From assembly GCA_026874595.1 (NCBI GenBank), contig CM049306.1, forward strand, positions 9,447,019 to 9,511,018: DNA of 64,000 nt, written 5' to 3'. The stretch is from Sipunculus nudus (Eukaryota; Annelida; Sipuncula; Golfingiida; Sipunculidae). Shown piece by piece: positions 11,435-22,239 of the stretch. How positions within the stretch are numbered: position 1 is the stretch's first letter; the number at the start of each line of letters is the position of its first letter. The position numbers and the translations under genes were made by a program. The notes beneath the pieces are model-generated. The model did not search any database and was not told the origin of the DNA. It worked only from the letters and a program-made list of their open reading frames with translations.

Positions 11435-13060
11435 CCAGGCACAAATCGTAACCGCTGGACCTAGAACCTTGTAACTTGGGATTCTGAGAGGTCCATAAAA
11501 AATCTCCTTGGAAACCAGAAATTAGGTCTCTGTTACCCATATCCTTCGAGCAATGTGGCCCCAAAGTACCCCCCAAAAAAGTCAAAAATTTCATACAAAA
11601 ACTTCAATATCTCATTAACTACTTGACTGATGGTCATGATTTTTGGCATACATATTGATCATGAGATGTTCGATCAGTTCCTGCAGACTGGTGGCGCCAC
11701 CTGTACTGTTTGATTTTTTACGATTTTTTCCTCTATTTTTGAGACCTTTGAGGATGCTATCATCTGTTAGCGTGGCACAAATCGTAACGACTGGACCTAG
11801 AATCTTCATTTTCGACACACTGAGAGACCTATGAAAGGTCTCCATGGAAACCAGAAATTAGGTCTCTGTTACCCATATCCTTCGAGCTATGGGGCCCAAA
11901 ATTACCCCCCAGAATAGTAAAAAATTTCATACAAAAACTTCAATATCTCATTAACTACATCACTGATGGTCATGATTTTCGACATACATATTGATCATGA
12001 GATGTTTCATCAGTTTGTGCAGACTGGTGGCGCCACCTGTAATTTTCAATGTTCGGAATTGTTTTCTCCATTTTTGAGACCTTTAAGGATGTAGTTATCT
12101 GTCAACAGGGTACAAATCGTAACGACTGGACCTAGAATCTTCGTTCTTGACACACAGGGAGCCCTATGATAAGTCTCCATGGAAACCTGAAATTTGGTCT
12201 CTGTTACCCATATCCTTTGAGCTATGGCACTCCAAAGTACAGCTCAGAATAATGGAAAATTTGATACAAAAGCTAAAGTATCTGAACAACTAATGCAGAG
12301 ATAACCATAAATGGATATTGATCATGGAGTGTTTCATAAGTTTCTGCAGACTGGTGGCACCACCTGTATTTGTTCGGTTTTTTTTACGAAATTTTTCTGT
12401 ATTTTTGAGACCTTTAAAGATATGAACATCTGTTAACAGGGCACAAATCATAAAAACTGGACCAAGAATCTTCATTCTTGACACACAGGGAGACCCATGA
12501 AAAGTCTCCATGGAAACTTGAAATTAGGTCTCTGTTACCCATATTCTTTAAGCTGTATGGGTCCAAAATACCCCCCCCCCCCCCCAGAATAATGGAAAAT
12601 TTGATACAAAAACTGCAGTATTTCAATAACTACAACACTGATGGTCATGATTTTCGGCATACATATTGATCATGAGCTGTTCCATCAGTTTCTGCAGACT
12701 GGGTGTGCCACCTCTAATTTTTTTTCCAATTTTTGACGATTTTTTTTCTTTTTTTTGAGACCTTTAAAGATGTGGTTATCTGTCAACAGGGTACAAATCG
12801 CAACAACTGGACCTAGAATCTTCATTCTTGTCATGCAAGGAGGCCCATGAAAGGTGCCTGTGGAAACTTGAAATTAGGTCTCTGTTACCCATATCCTTCA
12901 AGCTATAGGACTCCGAAGTATCCCTCAGAATAATGGACAATTTGATACAAAAACTGAAGTATCTGAACAACTAATGCAGAGATCACCATGATTTTTTGCA
13001 TGGATATTGACCATTAAGTGTTTTTATTAGTTTCTGCAGACTGGTGGAGCCACCTGTATT
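11435..13060. repeat. 335-bp core tandem array, about 5 units
   Basis: The landmark ACAAATCG(T)AAC recurs at 11,441, 11,777, 12,112, 12,443 and 12,793 (spacings 336, 335, 331, 350). Each unit carries GGTCTCTGTTACCCATATCC, a TTGATCATGAGATGTT-like segment, and a site related to the palindrome GGTGGCGCCACC before a T-rich linker. Units 1 and 2 keep the palindrome exactly (11,690-11,701 and 12,026-12,037); it is mutated in units 3-5. A 15-base C run interrupts unit 4 at 12,571-12,585. Open frames here are fragments on both strands without protein character. Confidence 0.9.
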
Positions 13061-13063
13061 TTT

Positions 13064-13093
13064 GTATCCGCCAAAACGAAGTTTTGCGGATAC
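13064..13093. other. Perfect hairpin at the junction of the two core arrays
   Basis: GTATCCGC and GCGGATAC form the outer arms, and AAAAC pairs with GTTTT around a GAA loop, with one unpaired C. It marks the change from the 335-bp array to a different sequence block containing CCCCGCCGCGGCGGCG and may be the terminus of a second, nested element. Confidence 0.75.
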
Positions 13094-13249
13094 TATGTTT
13101 TTGACCGAGTTCCCCCGCCGCGGCGGCGTTCGTTTCCAGAGAGCTCCTCGGAGACTAATGGACCGATTTTTCCCAAACTTACACCTATTATCGGGTCACA
13201 TGTGAACTGGTGCCTAACCAATTTGCATTGACCTCTGACCTTTCCTCTC

Positions 13250-14100
13250 TATCCAGTGTCCATTTGTGGGTCTGTTTCCACTCATAAACCCTCATATCTC
13301 GGGAACCGTTTGATCGATCAGGAAATAAAATTGATACAAATGTAGCCCTTGGATTGCTTTATAACATACACAAAAAATGGTGGCGCCACCTGTAACCATG
13401 TTTGCACAGTGTCCATCTGTTCATCTGCCTTGGGTTAAAATCACTCATATCTCTGCAGTGAATTGACTAATTCACCTGAAATTCGTCATGTGTATACATC
13501 CAGGATAGCTTTCTTGATTTTATGACAGGTGGCGCCACCTACGTTCACGTTCACGCTGATGACATCCAAGCTTATATCTCGGGAACCGTTTGACCGATCA
13601 GGAAATAAAATTTATACAAATGTAGCCCTTTGATAGCTCTGTAACATACACAAAAAATGGTGGCGCCACCTGTAACAATGTTTGCACAGCGTCTGTCTGT
13701 TAGTCTGCCGTGGCCTAAAATTACTCATTTCTCTGTAGTGGTTCGACATAACTGCCTAAAATTTTGCAGGTTTATACATCGTGGACAGCTTTCTTTATTT
13801 TATGACAGGTGGCGCCACCTACATTCTAGTTAACGCTGGACACATCCAAGCTCATATCTCAGGAACCATTTGACCGAATGGGCCAAAATTGTGCATGTGT
13901 TTAGATCTCACATAGGTCTTTATCATACACAAAACTAGAGGGGTTACCTGCAAAGATTTTTGCACAGTGTTTGTCTGTTTGTCTGCCATGGGCAAAAATC
14001 GCTCATATACATGTAGTGGTTTGACTTTTCTGCCTAAAATTTTGCAGGTGTATACAACTTGGACAGCTTTCTGGATTTGTGGTAGGTGGCACAACCTACA
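13250..14100. repeat. 280-bp core tandem array, about 3 units
   Basis: ATGGTGGCGCCACCTGTAA ends comparable units at 13,379-13,390 and 13,659-13,670. The 14-bp palindrome AGGTGGCGCCACCT lies at 13,527-13,540 and 13,807-13,820, 280 bp apart, with a decayed third copy near 14,082. Units share CATATCTCGGGAACCGTTTG and ATTTTGCAGG. This array is distinct in sequence from the 335-bp array but shares the palindrome with it. Confidence 0.88.
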
Positions 14101-14419
14101 TACACATTTAGGCTGCAGACATCCATGCTAATATGCAACATACCTCACTCTATTTCCCCTTGCCACTCAATCCATGCCTCACTATCCGATTTTGGCAGAT
14201 ACATGTAGTCACTTGTCGGTTACCCGTATTCTAGTTTTAAAAGTTTACACATTTTTCTCTATTTTTGAGATATATAAATACAGACTAAATCTTGGCCTGT
14301 TGGTTAATCTGTTTGATGCTTCAGTTGAATGGGTATATACTACCCTTCTGATGATAAAATTTCCTTTTGCGAATCTCTTCCCAGTCAGCTGAGCGTCATG
14401 ACCCACGGGTCACTTGTTA

Positions 14420-15030
14420 TATAAAGCACCCTATATATACGCACTGATATGCTAATATACACTGCGGCGACGAATCCATATAAATACCTATATTAGCTAT
14501 TAGTTTTAATAGCATGAACATAGACGCCATTCTCAATAAAAGAACGGTATGGGATTTCTCTGATAATCTACATGAATACGCATGAACTAAGCCTTTAGGA
14601 CACGGTCCTATTGTTCTTGTATTCAGCTGTCTATGAGATCGATGCTTGAACCCCATTGTGTTACATGGGAACTGCACGTTCAATATGCGCAGGCAGTCGC
14701 CGGGCTTTTCTTTTTCCTCCTGATGGCCCTGGAGCCGCGGCGTGGTATATATCAAACCAGATAAATCAAAACGACTCCCCAGACATGTGCAAGAACAGCG
14801 GTATATTTATAACAAGGTAGCCCTTTATATTCTATAGATCATGCCGTCTTTTTCTTATATTTGCTAAAGATTCGTGTGTGTGTGCATGTGTGTATGTGTG
14901 TTTTATGATCTCTATATTAATCTCCCTATCCGTATACGAAATATATAAACAACACGTCTTTCTGTCACATTGTTCATAAGTCTCTCTTGATCTGTATGAA
15001 TTCTTCAATATCCGTTTCTATTAGTTTTAT
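14420..15030. other. Non-coding DNA
   Basis: No gene is supported. A 112-codon minus-strand frame (14,417-14,755) has ordinary amino-acid composition but no motif I recognise and no clear splice context; I leave it unannotated. Confidence 0.5.
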
Positions 15031-16033
15031 CATTGCCCATTTGTAGACCTGTCTGTTTGCTCTTCAAATTGATTTCCGTCCCTCTGTACCCCTCCGTATC
15101 CCTCTCGTTTTTCTGCTTTGTTTTGTATCTCGATCTCGTTTGTCTGCCTCGCCCACTGTGTCCATCCCGTTTGTCAGGTTCGCACTCCCATTTGCCTGCT
15201 TTACCCACTCTCTACATCGAGTTTGTGCATCGATCCCTCGCCCATAATATTTCCGTCCCATTTGTCTTCCTCGCCCTCTATCTCCATCACGTTTGTTTGC
15301 TTAGCCCACTATTTCCACCCCGTTTGTCTCCCTCGCCCTCTCTCTCGATCGCGTTGGTTTGCTTCGCCTACTATCTCCATCCCATTTGTCATCCTCCCCC
15401 ATTATCTCCATCCCGTTGGTCTTCCTCGCCCTCTATCTCCATCACGTTTGTTTGCTTCGCCCACTATCTCAACCCCGTTTGTCATCCTCCCCCCCCCCCC
15501 ACTATCTCCACCCCGTTTGACTCCCTCGCCCTCTCTCTCCATCGCGTTGGTTTGCTTCGCCCACTATCTCCATCCCGTTTGTCTTCCTTCCCCACTATCT
15601 CCATCCCGTTTGTCTTCCTCGCCCTCTATCTCCATCACGTTTTTTTGCTTCGCCCACTATCTCCATCCCATTTGTCATCCTCCCCCACTATCTCCATCCC
15701 GTTGGTCTTCCTCGCCCTCTATCTCCACCACGTTTGTTTGCTTCGCCCACTATCTCAACCCCGTTTGTCATACTCCCCCCCCCCCCACTATCTCCACCCC
15801 GTTTGACTCCCTCGCCCTCTCTCTCCATCGCGTTGGTTTGCTTCGCCCACTATCTCCATCCCGTTTGTCTTCCTTCCCCACTATCTCCATCCCGTTTGTC
15901 TTCCTCGCCCTCTCTCTCCATCGCGTTGGTTTGCTTCGCCCACTATCTCCACCCCGTTTGTCTTCCTCCCCGTTATCTCCATCCCGTTTCCCTCGCCCAT
16001 GCACTATCTACATCCTGTTTGTCTCCCACGCCC

Positions 16034-16108
<75 letters not shown>

Positions 16109-16110
16109 CT
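15031..16110. repeat. C/T minisatellite with higher-order period of about 286 bp, ending in (CT)n
   Basis: The basic unit is about 30 bp, built on TCGCCCACTATCTCCATCCC followed by GTTTGTCTTCC variants. Poly-C tracts occur at about 15,487-15,500 and 15,776-15,786. The block beginning ACTATCTCCACCCCGTTTGA recurs at 15,501 and 15,787, giving a 286-bp higher-order repeat. The array runs into a pure (CT)n microsatellite at 16,038-16,110. Because 30 is a multiple of three, long frames (257 and 364 codons) stay open and read as S, P, L, F repeats; no signal, domain or start context supports a protein. Confidence 0.9.
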
Positions 16111-16752
16111 ATTCCGTTTGTCTGCCTCGTCAGCTTTCTCTATCCCGTTTGTTTGTTTCCCTCTATCACCGTCTTGTTTATTTATTTTAACCTCAGTCAT
16201 CCTATCTTCTGAATGTCTGTTATACTTTCTCTCACGACCTGTCTCACGACCTCTGCATAAAGAGATCATATAATATACATCAGACTGGGGTCTTAAAAGA
16301 AACCGTGGCTCGCTCTGGATGATTGTTTAAGTACAAGACAACCTATATGACATAAACATAGCATTATTAACATATACCCAATGTCTTTCTATACAATGTA
16401 GTAATGTGCTATACGAATCATATCTAAACCGTGAGATTCTATACATGCAGTCATGACTTTTGTGTATTTCATCTTGAATCGTGTAAAATTATCCAGCGTT
16501 AATGCATTTGATTCAGGGTTCACCTCTCTATATATGATTGTTACGCTAAATCTCCTAAACAATTTACTGGATACATTTTTACTTGATATAGTTCTCGTCC
16601 TGCATCTTTCTCATCCATCCCATTCACGGTTCCTCCATATTTTCTACCGTTCTGTTTCAGAGCACATTTTAACATTGCGCTACAGCCTTAACACAATTAT
16701 AAGCCAATACTCGGAGAATCCTATGAAGATTCTTACCTCAAATTTCAAATCA

Positions 16753-16754
<2 letters not shown>

Positions 16755-16817
<63 letters not shown>

Positions 16818-16820
16818 TTA
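16755..16820. repeat. (TA)n microsatellite
   Basis: A TA run of about 60 bases with an imperfect 3' end. Confidence 0.95.
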
Positions 16821-17465
16821 TATAGATATATTTTTTTTTGTTAAGTTGTGACTTTTCTAAGTCTATATACCTCCACTTAAGTCTATTAGATACGGGTGGT
16901 TTGTCTGATTAATTGAGAGGAATTTAAATGGCCGTCCAATATACCCCGCCGTGCGAAATAAAATCCATTCATGTGTCCTGATTAATGATTCTTCGTGTGG
17001 GGTCAGACCGCATTCTATCAGGACCGGGAAGGTACAGAGATTATAACAATGAGAATCTCACATATTACGAGCTATCTGAATAACAAGCCAGACACAGCGC
17101 TCTGAATGGGAAATTGCCTGGAAATGTCACAGATGAGATAATGGCTCGCGGATAACAAGTGCAGAATAATGGCTGATTGCTCTGGTTCTATATTTCTAAT
17201 AACGTGCTCTCGTTCCCATACGGAGCATTTAACATCAATCATAATGTTTATGTATTATTTGTACCCGTAAACCCCTGTATACTGAAGTGTCCTTTATATA
17301 TGCTCAATATGTCGTGTCATCAATTGTGGCAATTCGTGTACAACTATATACTCTGTAATCTTACGTGTCCTTTTTATCTGCCAAATATGCCGTATGATCA
17401 GTTCCGGTGTGGGCTTAGTATGAATAAATTGGCAGTTTATTTGTTTTGCCTCAGCTCTCTCTCTC

Positions 17466-17471
<6 letters not shown>

Positions 17472-17510
<39 letters not shown>

Positions 17511-17545
17511 GTGTGTGTGTGTGTGTGTGGTTGTCATGTGTGTAA
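17472..17545. repeat. (GT)n microsatellite
   Basis: A GT run interrupted by GAGG at about 17,508. A mirror CACACACACA tract lies at 17,551-17,562. Confidence 0.95.
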
Positions 17546-17880
17546 AGCGTCACACACACACATATCTTAAAATACGTTATAATCTGTCATATATTAACAC
17601 TGTATTTCATGGATGGTATCACAAACTTTCGTCATAACACATTTTACATTCACAAATGTGCCGTAAAATGATTCAACAATAGAGCGTTCAGCAACCCAAT
17701 TGAGGGGGAGGCATCAATTCATGAAAAGTAAACACACCCAGTTCCATGTGTGAATTAGAGGAGAGAATGTGTCAGTTTCTGTGGTAATGCCGTTGTAATT
17801 TGACCAGCTTTAATGTCTCTATACTTTACCTGCCGCCCCATTTAAACCTTTATTTTCACGCGACCAGACCATTTCACTTT

Positions 17881-19080
17881 TAATGAGTAACATTAAAAAC
17901 TACACTGAAGGCTGCAGCCCCGGGATAATTTCTTTCATTATCGTCAATGCCTCTTTGATATTGGAGGACGGTTTTACCCACACTGTGAGTGGCTTTGTTA
18001 CTTATTCAGCTATACGTAACCAGGGGCAAGCGTAATGTTAAGTTAATTAGGTGTATCGTTGTGTGTCAGCTTAGTGTGATCGTATTGTAGCCTGGCTGAG
18101 CAAATTGTGAGTGGTAATGTAGTCACTTCAGTCCTTTTATCTAGCACTTTATTCATCGAGTGGTGCTGATGTTTGACGTCACAGGCAACTCGCACAAACC
18201 CGTTTCAAATAACCCTCCGGTTCGTACCGCCATTTTTTTCAAGTCGCAAATGGACTATGTGTGGGGAATGTCAATTCCGGGATGAAATCCGCAGTAACAA
18301 ATGCCAATGGCTAGATGTTTTAGAACCATCTCAACACGTAGTTAAAGCTTACAGCGCAGCCGCCATGCTCTGACGAACAAATGGCCAATTGGGAAAACTG
18401 CTAATGCATCAACAAAAACCCCAGTCCTGTGAGGCCAAAGATTAAAAACATAGGAGGCATTATATTCCGTGCGATATTAATGACAAACGGCTTGATTCTC
18501 TCGGTTATGGCCGGGTTAAACTTCATCTCACTTTTAATGCCTCAGACAATTTTTATTTTCCTTTGCCTGGCTAAATCCGCTGGTATTAAAACCAGGGAAA
18601 TAAAAATCACTCGGCTCGCAGAGCCCTTACAGGTTTAATATGCATGGGCATTAAAGGAATGCTTGATCGCCATTTCTGTTATCTGAGCACTGTATGTTCC
18701 CTTGTTGCCTCTAAACGGGATCTACAATTATCTTATAAGACGTCTGACCAGGCCTTGAGATGGTTTCTGTATATACAAGGCAGTTTTTACAGATGTCATC
18801 ACCGCCTTAATATACAAAACTCTGCTTTCATCAAACATCAACAGTTGATTTTTTTTCTCAAGGTCACGTCAACCTCTATTTATTCAAGACATCAATTAAT
18901 TTATTATTTACGCCTCAACAAATCCCCGCTTTAAGTGCCCTCAGAACGAGGCTGGGGAATTAATTTAACCGTGATGCCATGCCATTGAGGCGCCAGTTAA
19001 AAGAATACATGATACTGAGGCAGTTCAAAAGTTCTGTAATGTAGGGAACGATACATGCAGGATATTCCTCCTTGATCAAA
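17881..19080. other. Unique GC-balanced non-coding stretch, candidate regulatory DNA
   Basis: Free of simple repeats and rich in homeodomain-type cores (TTAATGACAAACGG, TTTTAATGCC, GGGCATTAAAGG) and an octamer-like ATATGCATGGGC near 18,640-18,660. Small open frames exist on the plus strand (18,429-18,638 and 18,644-18,934), but neither shows a known domain or splice frame. It looks more like conserved non-coding DNA than exon; this is inference from texture only. Confidence 0.3.
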
Positions 19081-21240
19081 GTGATTATTAAATCCTTTGT
19101 ATTTTTAACTGTGTATTTATTTTCTCTCTCTCTCTGTCTCTCTCTCGCTCTCTCTCTCTCGCCATATATATAGCCTGTTCCTTCATGTATATCGACAATA
19201 AAATATTAAAATTATTAAAATAATGAGATATCCATATATGTCATTCTATTTAGAGGCGTTTATAGTAATGAGTAGTTACCTACAGTGCATGTGTACCTCA
19301 TACTCTCCTTTTACTAATTATATATATGTGTGTGTATGTGTGTGTGGTTTATGTTTTAAGTAAATTATAACAATAGGTATATGCTTAACGATAATGTAAC
19401 ATAATATTAGATATGAATTCTGCAAGTTTTCTGGATAATGTTGTTTTAAAGCAAGTGTTACCAAAATTATATAGACATAGCAAATAACGTTATAATTCGA
19501 TGATTTTAAGTTATGGACTGTAACCTTTATACGTTCTATACGAGAACAAGCCCGCAGAAAAAAAGAAGATTATGTTGGTCACGTGCGAGGTTGTCCGCTT
19601 CTTTAAGCGATAAGCCAAAGTCATCTGGTAGTTGGCGATATATTTCCGGAGAGTTATGACTCAATGACAGTAAGGGAGTGGATTTATGAAGCGAGAAGTG
19701 CCGGTTGATCCGGTATCAGATTCATGGTGCGCGGGACGCCCCTATGATGAAAGTGTTTGTAGGAAAGAGAGACGGTCATGTACGGCCACGCCGTGAGAAA
19801 TATACATCGCCGGACACCGACGTCGTATATCATAGCAACCAGCGGCTCAGCCACCCAAACCCAAATAATTCCTTTGCAGTATTCCTTTTTCTCCAGTAAG
19901 TCCTGTCTGACACCGCGTTTTTGTCGACTTCATTAGCTTTCTCTAAATGAAGCGTAAGAGATTTATCAAATTCGCAATGTCATTCTTAAAATTGACTGTG
20001 AGTATTCCGGTCTCATTTAAAGCACACGGGTGCGACAGCGACTGCTTTTAAGGAAAATGAGTCGCTTTTAATTTGCATCTTAAATCATCTTAATAGCGTC
20101 TCACGGAACTAGTAACTTTACTAGATAGCATGTACATTCGGTTGTGCCCCGCCAATAAACTCCGGGCCCGTGACTTCTTAGTGCGGAGCTTGCTGCGAAT
20201 TAAAGGCATGCCGGTGATTTCTGTTTTTTTCTCAGCCTAGCCTAAACCATGCCCCGGTATGGACAACTATTGATCGCTTTACACTGCAATTGGTGGCCAA
20301 TATTACGGGTAAGATACTCGGCCGACCACTTTTGCAACCATTTTCCAAAATAGAAAATTGAGTCCATATTACAATGCAGACTCAGCAGTTACCAGCGTCC
20401 CCAGCTTGTATAGATTGCTCGACTTATCTCGAATGAAATATATTTTGCATTCACAGTGTATTCCGCTCTACCGTGCATCATCAAAGGTCCGAGATTTCGG
20501 GAGATTTGACCGAGATTTTGCAGTCTCGCTTCACTGGCATAGGGCAGGTTTCCACTGTTTATCTTTGTTTGTGATTGAAAAGGTAAATATTTGATGAACA
20601 TGCTCCCACTGCGCAGGGCTAGACCAATCAATATTTTCTCAGTCCATGATGGCTATTTCTTTCATGGGGCTGCTGAAAAAAACGGCATAATACCCGGCCT
20701 CACTCATTCACACACACGGGCTTTGTGTGCTTTACGCCCGGAGGTTCTGAGCGAGGGCTCTTTTGTTAATGTTTAATGCCAAAATGCACGAACTAACTGC
20801 CATGTTTATGTTATCTGATAGCCTTTAATAAATAATTATAAGCCCCCAGTAAATTACCTTATTTTTGCGAAGATAAATAAGTGGTTATTTAAAGGTGAAT
20901 ATGTCCACAGTGACTTTGTCCTTTCAGTGTAAGGGCTGGGTGTTGATGACCCTAGGTCTTAAACTTCTCGCTTTCCCATTTAAGAACATTTGAAAGGGGC
21001 TCCTGGGAACAATTTGATTCTACTGTACTCACTGACATCGCTTAAGCCAATAATGATTTTTGTCTGTTTACAAATCAAGTTTGTTAATGTGAGCACTGTT
21101 CATAACATTTTTGTTTTAAACTATCACTCTGTTTATATAGATTATTCCCATACAGATATATGGGTGCGTGTGTGTCTGCACGTGATATCTCGCTGATCAT
21201 TTTAACCACGAAGTTTTGATAGATCTAGGTCATGTTTTAA
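19081..21240. other. Non-coding DNA
   Basis: Contains a (TC)n microsatellite at 19,122-19,160 and short GT runs near 19,328-19,346. 19,560-20,800 is unique and GC-balanced, without a recognisable exon. Confidence 0.5.
19122..19160. repeat. (TC)n microsatellite
   Basis: An imperfect TC run with TG and CG interruptions. Confidence 0.9.
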
Positions 21241-21436
21241 TTGCCTCCGCCAGGAGGGTGTGCGTTTATTTCCTTTATTGTGTTTTTGTGTGTGTTTGTG
21301 TAAGTGTTTGTGCGTTTGTACACAACATAACTTAAGGCATATCTCGTGCAATCAGGGCATTTCGGAAATGGGCCAATGAAGAATCGATCGATTAGATTTC
21401 TGTGTGGATCCGGAACATAAACCGGATCCAAGAACG
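21240..21436 (+). mobile_element. Degenerate dispersed repeat with hairpin ends
   Basis: Begins with TTGCCTCCGCCAGGAGG, a CCTCC/GGAGG hairpin, continues through a GT-rich stretch, and ends with an inverted repeat TGGATCCGG (21,405-21,413) / CCGGATCCA (21,422-21,430). I recall sequences of this form (GCCTCCGCCAAGGAGGT start, GGATCCGG near the end) as common dispersed repeats in marine invertebrate genomes. The class is not certain. Confidence 0.45.
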
Positions 21437-22239
21437 TCAACAAGAAATTTTCACAAATGTACGGTTACTTAGGCACGAATGAATCTGGGAATATGGGCCG
21501 AGTAAGTTAATGGGTGAGGCTTGCATTCATTGGAATGCAGTTTTCCAGTTTATATCTGTTTGTATATACAAAATGTGAAAAAGACACATGCAAGGGTAAA
21601 GGTGAAATTGCAGGTTTTTTTTAGAGATGTGTGTCTTGGACACGCCAGAGAACCGAATAAAAGTAGGAAATAATCCGGATTATTACCGTGTGTGGGTGGC
21701 CTTTTTATTGTTGTTTGACCAGTAACTGAAACTGATTTGATGTTGACATCTCGACGTTAATCTTTAGTCAGTTAAAAAGTTTATTCAATCAAATCAGAAA
21801 AAACCCTGGCGTCGGTCGAGCCGTGCACTCTCTTATAAACTACTGTTTATGTTGTTTTATAGTTAATCAGTAATACCTGCATAAGTGTCCATAGTACATT
21901 CCACAATTTTCAATGACCTTGTTTGAACTCCATCTTGGCTATAGTTTCTGCGCCTCTGGAATGTGATCCAAAGTTCTCCGTTTTAAATATGTTTTGTTCA
22001 TCCACATGTCTGAGCCATCTTGTTGCTACGTTTTCCTTACCTCTGCATGCATACTATGTGTGTCCCAACCCACTTTTTGTCCAAGGGTGCTGATTTTTGT
22101 ATTTTTTATGTGTTTATAAAGCTATCTCTGTATCGTCAAAGGATTTGTTAATTGGTGTAATCAATGTATACATAATATCCGGTGCTGTTAATGTGTCCTG
22201 TAAATTTGTCAAAACCTTCGATAATCTTAACGGCCATGT
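21437..22239. other. Non-coding DNA
   Basis: No gene or repeat recognised. It grades into degenerate units of the 49-bp satellite from about 22,240. Confidence 0.5.

Larger units (their letters stand above)
11335..14419 (+). mobile_element. Helentron/Helitron-like non-autonomous element, 3.1 kb
   Basis: The left end starts near TTTTAGCTCAGCTGACTG (GCTCAGCTGACTG at 11,339-11,351). The right end carries the exact inverse CAGTCAGCTGAGC (14,382-14,394), then a short hairpin GACCCACGGGTC (14,400-14,411) and ACTTGTT. In order the element has a subterminal inverted repeat, a TCTG/TCCG microsatellite (11,381-11,432), core tandem repeats, a matching inverted repeat and a 3' terminal hairpin. This is the layout described for Helentron-derived elements, including the pearl-type elements of oysters. 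No Rep/helicase coding sequence is visible, so it would be non-autonomous. There is no target duplication, as expected for rolling-circle transposition. Exact termini are uncertain by several bases. Confidence 0.6.
16111..17880. other. Non-coding, AT-rich DNA with microsatellites
   Basis: Holds (TA)n at 16,755-16,820 and (GT)n at 17,472-17,545. No coding signal is recognised. Confidence 0.55.

Noticed and set aside
15033-16212. Long open frames of 257 and 364 codons
   Set aside because: They are translations of a 30-bp C/T minisatellite and a (CT)n run; the period is a multiple of three, so stops are avoided. No signal peptide, domain or splice context.
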